From Siphonodentalium dalli (Eukaryota > Mollusca > Scaphopoda > Gadilida > Siphonodentaliidae), in the NCBI GenBank assembly GCA_032622095.1, contig CP136062.1, positions 142,062,351 to 142,126,350 on the forward strand: a stretch of DNA of 64,000 nt. Direction: 5' to 3'. The translations under genes were made by a program, and so were the position numbers. Positions 36,690-47,340 of the stretch are shown here, piece by piece (the stretch's first letter is position 1; each line of letters starts with the position of its first letter). The notes under the pieces are model-generated. The model worked only from the letters and a program-made list of their open reading frames with translations. It was not told the origin of the DNA and ran no database searches.

Positions 36690-38030
36690 AGACCACAGTC
36701 CACTTCACTCATCCGATCATCACTAAACTTCATATTTATCTTGATATTGATCTATCAGATGAGAGCTATCAAATATTTTTTTAATTTCATAGGAAAAAAT
36801 GGTCGCCAGCGGCCATATTGCATTTACGTTATATGTTATCGCGTTATGTCGATATCTAGTATTACTTAGAAATTTCACCTTTCCAGATTCATAATTGCTC
36901 CATTGACTGTAACAGATGAAATTATTCCCCTCTTCGGATAGAGTGTCACTGAAACTTTATTTTGTCAGACTGTCTGTATAATCACTGATTATATATGGCA
37001 ATAATATGTAATAAGATGTAGCACTATTTTATTTTATATTTACACTCAGTGCTGTTTTTATACAACAATTCTACCCCCCCTAGATCATCATGTGATCGAC
37101 CATACATCGCGCGAGGACCTGGTTGAATTAAGGGGGGTTGTATGGATCACTTCTGTCCTCAAGCTAGATTATACTTATGACATTTAATGGCATGTTTTTA
37201 ACGTGGAGGGTTAGATATGCTTGAGAAACCACCACTCTTTAATTCACACCAAGTTCTCAGCTGTCATGAACCCATAGCCATGATATATGGTTTATTTTAT
37301 GTATACTAGTAATATAGTTATTTTCAGTACCTTTATATACCAGTACTGTGCATAACAATGCATATAAATTAATCAATGTATACATGTATATTGATTCAAC
37401 GGATTCAGTGGTTTTGTCCATCAGTCTATCAAATTTGCGTGGAAAACATGGCCACAAGCAGTACACCCTGCTAAATTTCGAATTTGAATCAATTGGCGCA
37501 CCCTGCAGCCAGCTTTTATTGGAGAACTTTTTCTCATGTGGATATTTTGGGTCACCGCTAGATGTGAGCCATATTTTGTTCTCAAACTGTCCTTGTGAAG
37601 ACATCACTGCCAGCGGTGATCTTCAATTTTACTATTTTTTATGGCTAAATAATTTGGTTGATCCTACAGACGACACCCCTTGTCCGATCTTCACCATATT
37701 CCACAATGATCTTCTGGATAACCAGCGTGAGAGTAATCTAATTTTCCCGAATTTCGTTAAAAAACATTACCACAGGCAGCAATTTGGTATCTTACTCTTT
37801 GATCCTCTTTTGCATGACTGAATTGTTTAGCAACTGTACAGACATATCCCTCATCTGATAGTCACCAAACTTCATATTGATCTTCGGGCTGACAACTAGA
37901 TGGGAGCTATCGAATGCTTTGAATTTTTTTGGAAAACATTGTCGCCAGCAGTCATCTTCTATTTTGGTTTTTATATACATGTATATCTCTTCATGCGGAT
38001 AGCCAGTATTACGTAGGTACTTCAACTTTC
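36690..38030 (-). repeat. Dispersed repeat family B, inverted tandem units
   Basis: On the minus strand the same order as at 14.7 kb appears: CCAAAATAGAAGATGACTGC, GATAGCTCCCATCTAG, GAAGTTTGGTGACTATCAG, GATGAGGGATATG, TCATGCAAAAGAGGATC. Units are visible at about 37,830-38,020, 37,620-37,830, 37,430-37,620 and a separate one at 36,700-36,850. The 157-codon frame at 37,348-37,821 crosses these units and is not a gene. Confidence 0.75.
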
Positions 38031-38209
38031 CGCATTCCTGTCATCATTTGAAAATATAAAAATTTACCTGGTACATGCACCCTTCAAAATATGTTTCGTC
38101 GTATCTATTTTAATGACCCGCATGGTAATATTGATACAGATATATTTGTCAAACATTTCTTTGTACAATATACAGGTATTTAGTTTGTAACTAAATCTAG
38201 AAATATATA

Positions 38210-38700
38210 ATAGTAGCTGGTGGACCCGACTTCGTCCGGGATGTTCCCCTCTGATTTTCGGAGAATTGCGCGATTTAACCTTGAATTGACTATTTTAAAG
38301 GTGAAGGTCATGTCGGGGTCACGATTTGACCCGTCCAAAACACTCCCCGGACAAAAGTCACGACAAAAGTACCCGTCGAAATCCGCCCGGCTTTTCCCGA
38401 TTTGACCTTGAATTGACAATTTTGAATGTCAAGATCAGGTCAGGGTCATGATTTGACCCACCCGAAACACTCCTGGGACAAAAGTAACAGTAGGTATCAA
38501 ATTTCGTTGAAATACTTCCGTTTTACCAGATTTGACCTTGAATTGATCTTTTTGAATGTCAAAGTCAGGTCGGGATCAAGATTTGACCCGTCCAAAATAC
38601 TCCCTGGAAATAATTTCCCCTAGGTATCAAATTTCGTCAAATCTGTCAGGCAGTTTTCCCGGCCATAGCTAACAGACAAACAGACAGACAAATGTCCAAA
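38210..38700 (+). repeat. Tandem repeat, three units of 127-130 bp
   Basis: The phrase GATTTGACCTTGAATTGA recurs at 38,272, 38,399 and 38,529, followed each time by GTCA..GTCAGG, GATTTGACCC and ACTCC.GGA. The block opens with AGCTGGTGGACCCGACTTCG and closes with AAACAGACAGACAAATGTCC; a related opening, AGCTGATGTACTCGACTTCG, starts a second, diverged block at about 38,713 that runs to 39,070. Confidence 0.85.
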
Positions 38701-38999
38701 ATATATATTAGACTAGCTGATGTACTCGACTTCGTTCGGGCTAGTTAGGGATTTTTTTGTGATCGCCTCCATCTGGACAGTACCCAGTATATACAGCGTC
38801 TGGCCAAACTATTGTTCAATTGGTCCAGAAACATGCCTATATCAGCACGTTCGAGAACATGGTCCCACGTGAAATTGGACCCGTCCATATTGCTCCCGGG
38901 ATCGAAGTAGTCCTACACACAACTTTTTAGTCGGATCGGTCAAGGTCCAGAAACATGCCTATGAGCGAGGTCAATTTGACACGTTAAATACCAAATTCG

Positions 39000-39070
39000 A
39001 GCAGTGTTAGAGTCTATAACACATACACACATGCATTCATGCATACACACATACATACATACAGACAGGT
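39000..39070. repeat. ACAC/ACAT microsatellite
   Basis: Simple ACACATGCATTCATGCATAC-type repetition ending in ATACATACATACAGACAGG. Confidence 0.8.
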
Positions 39071-39553
39071 GTTTCAAAATGTATAATCGATAGCTACAAC
39101 AATTCTATGGTAGATAGTTCACGGCCGACCTGATGCATGCATCTTAGTTTTCTTGTATCACCTGGTACCGTATATATAACTACACAATACATAGGAACAA
39201 TATATATGGGAATGAACTGATTTTATACATGCACGAAACGGTAACTGGGTTACTTACTTCATACAATCGTTGGACATGAGTCACATCGTCGGTATACGCC
39301 AGGGTGCAATGTACTATAGTCCTCTGTTATGTATCGGAAGATACAGTCAATACACCCCTGCTTGTACCTGGGTATTCGCATGGTGTTATATGCAGTTCTG
39401 CCATAAATGTGTTTTTCCCGATGGAAGAAGATTAAAACGTTTCCTGCTGGGTCATTTGGTTGGGAGGAGGCAATATATGGTGGCAATCAGCCATAGTTTC
39501 CTAATTCGATGTGTTCTTATCAGGAATATAATGGGTTAATGTGATTAGACTGT

Positions 39554-39880
39554 GGGTGGTCTTCGTCTGTCCAAGTGTCGTCGGGGACCTCTGTGGCTCA
39601 ATCGGTAAGGGGAACAACTCCAAGCCGTTTCGCTCTCCAGCGCTGGCGATAAGGGTTCAAATCTACATGTTTCCATAGTGGACTTTGTAACTTGAAATCG
39701 TTATCTGATGGAAGGCCGGTGGTTTGCCGCACATGGTCGACGAATTTATCAGCCATTGAAATCACTGTTAGATTAGCCGTAAGTGTGCGGATTTCCTCCA
39801 CCACTAAAACTGGCAATGTCGTGAAATGGCCTTAGTTGCTGAAAACGACAGTGAACCCCAATCAATCAATCAATCAACCT
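39554..39880 (+). mobile_element. SINE copy, plus strand, 5'-truncated composite
   Basis: Matches the second half of the element at 23 kb: linker GGTGGTCTTCGTCTGTCC, A-box-like GTGGCTCAATCGG (about 39,592), B-box-like GGGTTCAAATCTAC (about 39,653), a body of about 200 bp and a tail CCCCAATCAATCAATCAATC at 39,858-39,878. It begins inside the linker that joins the two heads in the 23-kb copy, so it is best read as a 5'-truncated dimer. The 72-codon minus-strand frame over it is incidental. Confidence 0.85.
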
Positions 39881-40214
39881 AGTGTCGTCAGTGCCGTCCT
39901 ACTGTCGTAAAAATGACTTGGAGATGGAAATGCGAGAGGAATGGTCGAATAGTTGTAACTCAAAACAAACTTTAGACCATCTCTTACACGCTGTGGCCAT
40001 TCAGAACACAATACATTGCATTTCAAAAGTACCGTACACAATCCAGTCGGTAGAGACACCCTATTTTGAGAAAAAGCTGTCGCCAATGATGAATCAGAGG
40101 GTGAAAATATAGTACTTCCTAAATCGACATATTTCTTGAAATGGGGTGCCCATCTTATTGCAGTGATTACTTGCGATTAATTAATATATCATTTTTCGTT
40201 CTAAAAATCTATTA

Positions 40215-40584
40215 AGGGTACATTCATACGCTGGCAAGTTTGCACATTATGGTTTGCAGGCATTTTGTCGTAGAAAACGATATGTTGCCAGAATATGAAC
40301 GGAAACAAGCATATAAAATGCATCTGTACCATACCTAACTACATGCGAAGTAATATCCCCGTAGCAATTATCTCGCAAGAATCCACTCATTCAGGTATTT
40401 GAAGGCAAATGTCAGTAGCGCCGTTACAATTGGAACTACAGAAATTTTACTTCTAATGTTGTTCGCTTTGGCAAAATGGATGTTATATGCACGTTTACTT
40501 TCATAGTTTGGCACCATGTGGTTTTCTATGATGAAATGCCTGCAAAACATACCGTGCAAACTTGCCAGCGTATGAACGTACCCT
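40215..40584. mobile_element. 370-bp MITE-like element with about 115-bp terminal inverted repeats
   Basis: The left terminus AGGGTACATTCATACGCTGG and the right terminus CCAGCGTATGAACGTACCCT are inverted copies with one mismatch, and similarity continues for about 115 bp (GGCAAGTTTGCAC, TTTGCAGGCATTT, GAACGGAAAC/GTTTACTTTC). Interior has no gene. Flanks are ATTA on the left and AAGT on the right, giving no clean target duplication. The copia tail begins only about 100 bp to its right. Confidence 0.85.
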
Positions 40585-40684
40585 AAGTGAACAAATTTTG
40601 TCTGTCATTCGAACGAAATTCACATGATAACGCAACTAACGACATTGGGACGGTGACGACGATAGGTGACGACGATATACGTTA

Positions 40685-40801
40685 GAAAAGGGATACGTCA
40701 AGAAGATTGTTAGGCAGAAAACAAAAAATCAACTTGCGGACTCCTTGACAAAGAAGAGAGTATCGTCTTTGAAATTTTTGGATACTAGACGGTTGAAGTA
40801 A
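40685..40801 (+). pseudogene. Ty1/copia polyprotein C-terminal tail
   Basis: A 39-codon plus frame ends with KTKNQLADSLTKKRVSS and a short Leu/Arg-rich end before TAA at 40,799. The QLAD.LTK motif is the hallmark of the end of copia-type polyproteins, just after RNase H. The RNase H domain that should precede it is not here but ends near 34,300 on the same strand. Confidence 0.75.
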
Positions 40802-41309
40802 TGCAAATATGGATTGTAAATAATGTACAGATAAAAATGGAATTGTTCCGGATTCAGGTTTTTGGACTAACCAGTCTAACTAACCAGTTGCTGGTTTTGG
40901 CGAAGGACACAAACATGTGGTCTGAGCAATAGATGATGTGGCAGGAGTTGTGAATATGATGTGAGTGTATTAGTCAATAACAACGATGACGCCACAAAAC
41001 CATACCAAAGACCACAGGGTTTGACATTGAATCGAACATCGAATCGATTCGTCTAGCCGCCGGTGCACACTGTAGGTCCTCTTAGTCCGAGGACATTGCA
41101 AACTTAGTGTATACTCCACTACTCGAAGGACACAGATAACGATCACCCACTTAAAGCCGCACATAATACTCAGGCTCCGAATTAAGCCCCGTAATTACTA
41201 GTCTTGTTATTCCATGTTAAGGAATCAAAATGTATATATATGCAGTGGAAAGTCTTATCGAACTAACATCAATTCTGGATATTACTATTTCGTGTATTTA
41301 TCGATCTAT

Positions 41310-41745
41310 GATGTATGTTCGAACCCGGAGCCACCAGTAAGTTATGTGTTAGACACACATCCCACCCACAAGCCACCATGCAATACATGGTATGTTTGAA
41401 CCCCGAGCTGTCCGACCCACGAGCCATGCATCAGTATATCGGTATATCAGTATATGTTCGACACCCACACCGAGTCCCCTGTATATCGTAGATTCGACCC
41501 CGTCCCACGAGCCATCAGTATATCATATGTTCGACCCCACCCGTGCCATCAGTATATCGTATGTTCGACTCCCACCGAAACATCAGTATATCGTAGTTCG
41601 AACCCCGAGCCACCAGTGTATGTTTGAAGCCCGAGCCACCAGTATATCGCATGTTCGAACACGAGCCACCAGTGTATCGTATGTTCCAACGCGAAGCCAC
41701 CATCGAATCCACCTATCGTATCCCCCACCGAGCCAACACTCTTAA
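41310..41745. repeat. Degenerate minisatellite, units about 30-45 bp
   Basis: About ten irregular units built from GAGCCACCAGT, ATATCGTATGTTCGA and CCCCACCC. The unit length varies, and frames through it (for instance 41,392-41,745) are repeat by-products. Confidence 0.85.
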
Positions 41746-42084
41746 TTCCATTGTGGATTATTGAAACAGCAGGCAACAAAATATCAACTTTAGCAACAAC
41801 GATTTTCCGATGACATTATAGGAAGCCATTAGTTTTGTTTTTACCCTGTATAAAAAATCGAAACATTCTGGCCATACACCCAATATTGGTGACAGTGCGG
41901 CGGTAAGACCATGCAGTATTAACTCTACGCATCCATCAAATATAGATCACCATATACATAATTATGTATGTGTACCATAAGGGATTCTGATATACTATTC
42001 AACCACTGCCTTGTATGTTGATTGCATCACCTGTATAATTCACCATTTCATTTTGTCGTTTACCACTCCATTTATGTCATGTAC

Positions 42085-42150
42085 TGTAAATCATGCAACG
42101 AATCTCTGCTCTGACTTACGGCCGTAGAGATAATATTTTATTATATGATT
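42085..42150 (+). repeat. Short block shared with 17.8 kb
   Basis: AATCATGCAACGAATCTCT and CGGCCGTAGAGATAATATT match ATCATGCCATGAATCTCT and CGCCCGTAGAGATCATATT near 17,838-17,887. Possibly the 3' end of a common LINE; not established. Confidence 0.4.
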
Positions 42151-42219
42151 GTATCCCCTTTCCTTTCAAAAAATAATGACCTGAAATATAGAGCAACTAG
42201 AGGTGGGTTGTCATAATGG

Positions 42220-42910
42220 GACTAAGGATACACCCGTGGCATTCGAGAAAAACTGCAAACAAATGTTTTTAGAAAAACGAAAATGACCGGAAAATGACGG
42301 AATAAAAGCTCGGACAAAATGATGCATTTTGAGAAAATCGAAAAAGGACGATAACTCCATTTTTAGAAAAGTCTGACATACTTCATAACCGCAGTGCATA
42401 TGTTCCCGTGGTACTAAATATATGTGCCAAGTTTCAAAAACATTGCCCGAAAAATGTAGGAACAAGAGGTTGCACCACAGTGCCCCCCCCCCACCCCATG
42501 GTGAAAATTTAATATGGGAAGATCGGAAACCAAATTGTGAAAACAAAAATTTGATGGACGAACAAATTACTGGGCAATTCTAACGAACGACGGACGGAAA
42601 TCCAAAATGTTCATATAAAGATAGAGGGATAACTCTTGAATCTAAAATAAGAACAACGTCGGTGAACCCTCTTTTGAAAGCCCTCCTGGTGCCAAACCTA
42701 GATACCAAATTTCATCGAAATCCGATAACCCATGGATGATATATATGAGCGGACGGACACAAGGGAGGCTGGACGGACGGATGGACGGACGAATGTAATC
42801 CAGTATACCCCCATCTTTTGGTTATGGGGTATAATAAAAGCTGTGTGCACCGACGGACGGACAGACCGACGGACATACTGATTCCAGTGTACGCCCCCCA
42901 CAACTCGTTG
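42220..42910 (+). repeat. Dispersed repeat with GACGGACGG tracts
   Basis: Includes GATAACTCCATTTTTAGAAA, AAGAGGTTGCACCAC, two GACGGACGGA-rich tracts (about 42,760-42,793 and 42,851-42,873) and closing phrases with TATACCCCCATC and GCGGGGGTTTC. This resembles repeats common in mollusc genomes. Unassigned to class. Confidence 0.6.
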
Positions 42911-43059
42911 CGGGGGTTTCAAAATATTCAATGCCTTGTTATCTAAAAGAAATTAGTATTCATTAATGTGTTTATATACGACTGCCTGCTTTTTGTCATT
43001 TAATTATTGAAATTGATTTAGTCACTTACTTTATATTAGTCCACGGTTTCTTTTACGTA

Positions 43060-43370
43060 TGAATATGGGACATTTTTCCACATTTTCCGAAATTTTCCCG
43101 ACCGAGCAGAGCCAAAAATTGAATTCGACCCACTATTTTGGAGTCGACCCAAAAAACAAAAATTGTCGAGAAAAACAGGATTTTTTTCATAGGAAATATC
43201 GTCTCACCTTACTAAAGACTTTGCCATGGTCAATTGCCACATTTTCTCAAATTTTCCCGACCGAGCAGAGCGGGAATTTCTATTAAACCCACTATTTCGG
43301 ACTCGACCCAAACATTTTTCGGCTCATACCACCTAATATATTATCCCCAAACCACCTAATATATTATCCC
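43060..43370 (+). repeat. 160-bp tandem duplication and 23-bp tandem repeat
   Basis: CAAATTTTCCCGACCGAGCAGAG-like phrases recur at 43,098 and 43,258 (160 bp apart) with matching ACCCACTATTT and CTCGACCCAAA. At 43,330-43,370 ACCACCTAATATATTATCCC occurs twice in tandem. Confidence 0.8.
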
Positions 43371-43379
43371 TACGATTTC

Positions 43380-44580
43380 ACTAGTTGGGTTACGTATAAG
43401 GAAACTTGGACTGAGTTTATAAGTTGATATGTGACGAAAATTTGATATCTTCTTTCGATTATACATTTGACAAGCCCATATAATAATTATTATTACACAC
43501 AGTATGATAATAGTAATCATTATCCCTTCCAACCTTTTATAAAACCTTTCACCCATACACACACACTCTTTACTGTCACTCGTGTCTGTCATTTTCATCT
43601 ATTCACTAGTCAATTTCCACTAATATAAATTTTATGATTTTAATTACGAGCTAATAAACAAATTCAATGCAATTCATATTCCACCCTTCTAAAGACGGGA
43701 ACTTTTGATGTTTTTACCTTTTATGACGAAGAACTTTATAACATTGCACAAGCATCGTAACATTTCTTTGTTACTACGTGTAAGCGTCAAATGTTTATGA
43801 ATCATATAATGTTGTACATATATATACTTCGAATTTAAGATTTTAGATGCTACATCCACGTAGACTATACATTCACAAGGGACGCTCTATTTATTTCCGT
43901 GATGAAGAAACATCGGGACCTAGCTTCTCTAAGTTCTACGACTTGAATGGGTCACTCCTGATCAAGTGGTCCTGTTAATTTGCTATGATGTTGGCGTGTC
44001 CTGCTGTATTGCTATGATGATGAATGGTTGGACAAAGGGATTATGTTAAGAAAAAGTACCGTTATTTTTAGAAAGTTGTAATTTTTGCGGTGTTTGAGTT
44101 ATCTGAGCAATTTGATCAAAAGCCAGTGTCTGTATGAAACATTCAAGAACATATATAGTTTATTATATTTTAGTAATAGTGGCACTGGTGGTTGCAAAAC
44201 GACATCAATAGTAATCTAACTTATGGCCAGTTTACAACAACTAACACAGTCATTATAAACATATTTTACAATATAAACGTTTTAATGTGTTATACACAGT
44301 AACTTTTCCTCTATTTATTCAGATCAGTCAAACATCGCCGAATAAAGGTACTTATTTTAACAGCATCGGTTTGGTCTACTAGTATATACCAACATGATAG
44401 CAAATTCGCAGGACCACCTGGCCAGTGATGTGGGTCATGCACTCCGCGGAATATGAAGTATTTGTAAAAGTTTTTCACGTGTTTATTGACCTATATATTT
44501 AACCCATGAACCGGACTGCAATATAACAAAGGCGCACACGAATTCAGACTTGAATCGTACAAGTGGCTTTAAACTGGCTA
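43380..44580. other. Spacer without recognised gene
   Basis: AT-rich, no supported feature on either strand. Confidence 0.4.
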
Positions 44581-44708
44581 CTCCATCCTATACAGGTCGG
44601 ATTCGTTTAAATCTCCAAGTTTAAACCTTGTTTAAACCTACATTGATGGTCAAGTGAAACCGAGTCTGAGGAGGCGTTTGTGTCGTTCAGTGGCCAGCTG
44701 ATTCAGTA

Positions 44709-46315
44709 AGGCCCGTTCCAAACGACGGATTTTTGTCGACTCGAATCTAATTGTATTAAATCCGTCGGTGATGCGTCTGCGGTCAATTTTGTTTCAGACG
44801 GACGCATCTTTGTCGCGTCGAATCTAATACATCGGTCGATTTATTTAAAGGTGCACTCCATGTTACCTTCACAAAATGGTCACGCGTATATATAGAGGCC
44901 TATAGATACCGGTATGTTATACATATATATATACTAAAATACAGTATAAATTATGTATAAATATATGCGCGTTTGCAGCGCGAATATATGTGCATATGTA
45001 TATGAGGATGTATATAGTACATATAGTTATATAATATAATATAATATAATATAATAGGCGCTACAAATAAATGTTAGATCGTGCAACCAATTGCCATATA
45101 TGTGTATACCATGCATGTAAATACAGGTATACAAGAATTAGTATAAATCAGAAACTACCACCCCTACCCTTATAATAAGGAATACCGGAATATATGAATT
45201 ATTATAAATAAGAGGTTACCACCCCTATACCCTCATCATAATGCCGGTATATATGAATTATTATAAATAAGATCAGTGGTACCACCCCTACCCCTTATAA
45301 TGAGGAATACCGGAATATATTAATTATATATTATAAATCATAGGCTACCACCTATATATCCTTTATAATAAGGAATACCGGTATCTATGAATTATTATAA
45401 ATCATAGGCTACCATCCCTACCCCTCATAATAAGTAATACCGGTTTATATGAATTATTATAAATCTGAGGCTACCACCCCTACCCCTTATAATAAGGAAT
45501 ACCGGTATTTATAAATTATTATAAATCATAGGCTACCACTCTGCCCCTTATAACAAGTAATACCTGAATATATGAATTATTATAAATAAGAGGTTACTAC
45601 CCCTTTACCCCTCATAATAAGTAATATCGGTATATATGAATTATTAAAAATCAGTAGTACCACCTCTGCCCCTTATAATAAGTAATACCGCTAAATATTA
45701 ATTATTATACATCAGGGACTATCACCCCTATTCCTTACAATAAGGAATATCGGTCTATATGAATTATTATAAATCAGTTGCTACAACCCCTACCCATTAT
45801 ACCGGTATATATGGATTATTCTAAAACATTGATACTATATCCATTATAAGATGTGAGTCAGTGACATGCCATGTTCGTTGAGGAATCAAACTACCAAAAT
45901 AATTACAATTTGCACAATGTTACCTAAGCAATGCTTATAGATATATCTTCCTTTATGACAAAGGGAGCGTGCGACAAATGACGTCATGTGGGTATTTCCT
46001 CAGATAAGGGGAGCCCCCTCATTATTATACCATTATCATATCATTATCATATCATTTGCATTCGTTCTTCGGCAACTTTCGGCTCTTCTCGTCACATGTA
46101 TTAGATTCGAGTCGTCAAAAATCCGTCGTTTGAAACCAAGACGGATTTCAGACGCATCACCGACGAAGATTCGTCTGAATTGGACGGAGATTCGTCTGTG
46201 ATGCGTCTGACACGGATCTAATTGTTTCAAACGTCGCATTTTTGACGCATTTAATACAATTGTGGGTCTGGTATTAGATTCGAGTCGACAAAAATCCGTC
46301 GTTTGGAACGGGCCT
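44709..46315. mobile_element. 1.6-kb non-autonomous DNA transposon with TA target duplication
   Basis: Perfect 43-bp terminal inverted repeats begin AGGCCCGTTCCAAACGACGG on the left and end CCGTCGTTTGGAACGGGCCT on the right, flanked on both sides by TA. Further copies of the terminal phrases (TCCGTCGTTTGAAAC, GACGCATCACCGACG, GATGCGTCTG) lie inside both ends. No open frame for a transposase exists; the interior is dominated by a minisatellite. TA duplication fits Tc1/mariner-type and some other superfamilies; superfamily not decided. Confidence 0.9.
45120..45820. repeat. Minisatellite inside the transposon, about 11 units of 59-66 bp
   Basis: Units contain TATGAATTATTATAAATCA, GGCTACCACCCCTACCCC and TTATAATAAGGAATACCGG. 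Spacing of the ATACCGG mark varies between about 59 and 66 bp, with diverged units at the edges. Confidence 0.9.
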
Positions 46316-46505
46316 TAGATGAGCAAGCAATCACACTACCCAGTTACTGGGCGGGCAACAAGCATGTCGTTAGAATGATTAAACCACAGTCCAGAAAAGT
46401 ATAATTCGTCATCTCAGGTCTAGCCTCCGTAAACCGGGTTTAGTTGGACCGTCGAATTGTTTATTTAATTGCAGATTTAAGGTTATAAAACGCCAACAAT
46501 TAACG

Positions 46506-46528
46506 CACCCCCCCCCCCACACACACAC
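46506..46528. repeat. Poly-C plus AC tract
   Basis: Thirteen C, broken by no other base except at the edges, followed by ACACACACAC. Confidence 0.9.
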
Positions 46529-47214
46529 TTTACATGTATGCCCGCTTCTCCTTTATAAATTTGCAATCAAAATATGCTCGTTGTCGTAATTATCTATTTT
46601 GGCTGTCGATAGAACGCGGCGGAACTCATCAGGCAAGTGCGATTAATTAACCCGACGATACAGAGAAACTGCTACTAAACCATGGGTCTGGTTGCAGTGG
46701 CTGGACCAGGTTTAAACCAGAGATGACGAATGCGGCAATTAGACAATCGGTCTCGGGTTTAAACCACGGATTTAGCTGTCAAACGGCGGGTAAAACCTAT
46801 AGGTTTATGTAGACCAGAATTAAACCGGAGATGACGTATCCGGCCATTGGCTTCAATCGTCATAAGAGCCTGCAAAAATGCCTGGTAAATTTGCCACCGT
46901 GGGAAGGCGCCCTCAACCTTTGCGGCTCGATCGGCATATGCCCAATCATTTCGATATAGTATATCTCTGATCGGACGAATATCGGAGCTTATTTGTGGTA
47001 ATTATTGTGATCTTTAATTCCCGGATTGATCGTCGGCAGAAAAGCACGTTTCGCTCTCGGCAAAACATGCGCTGGCCGAGACCATGAATAGAGAAGTATA
47101 TCTCCAATCGATTAGAACCCCGATCTATTCGTAATTAGACCTCTGTCTATTAGCGAAAATAACAGATATTCATAATATCTCGAGTTCTCTATGTAAACAT
47201 ACCGGGATCGAGTT

Positions 47215-47340
47215 GATCTGGTGGAAGTGTCGTCTCTCGTCTGTGGGTCGTTGAACCAGGTCACGAAGTTCAATATCGGAATGTTTCAGAAAAAAATTCG
47301 TTGTCTGTAATTATAATGTACGACTGATTTGTTGTAACTA
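47215..47340 (+). mobile_element. Probable SINE fragment
   Basis: GATCTGGTGGAAGTGTCGTC, CAGGTCACGAAGTTC and CAATATCGGAATGTTTCAGA have the look of an eroded tRNA-like head plus body. The last phrase is shared with 48,690 (GATATAGGAATGTTTCAAGA). Weak. Confidence 0.35.

Larger units (their letters stand above)
44590..46860. mobile_element. Inverted-repeat family C element(s), interrupted by a transposon
   Basis: Left part (44,590-44,708) carries GTTTAAACCTACATTGATGG and GTCGTTCAGTGGCCAGCTG, matching 28.1 kb. Right parts (46,316-46,860) carry ATTCGTCATCTCAGGTCTAG, CGGTCTCGGGTTTAAACCAC and CCGGAGATGACGTATCCGG, matching 28.3 and 59.3-59.7 kb. The 1.6-kb TA-flanked transposon sits between. Two family C elements next to each other, or one with rearrangement, are both possible. 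Confidence 0.7.

Noticed and set aside
37348-37821. 157-codon plus-strand open frame
   Set aside because: It runs through inverted family B repeat units that also occur at 14.7 kb; the translated sequence mirrors the repeat, not a protein family.
41392-41779. Pro/His-rich 117-codon frame and its mirrors
   Set aside because: They are translations of a degenerate minisatellite.
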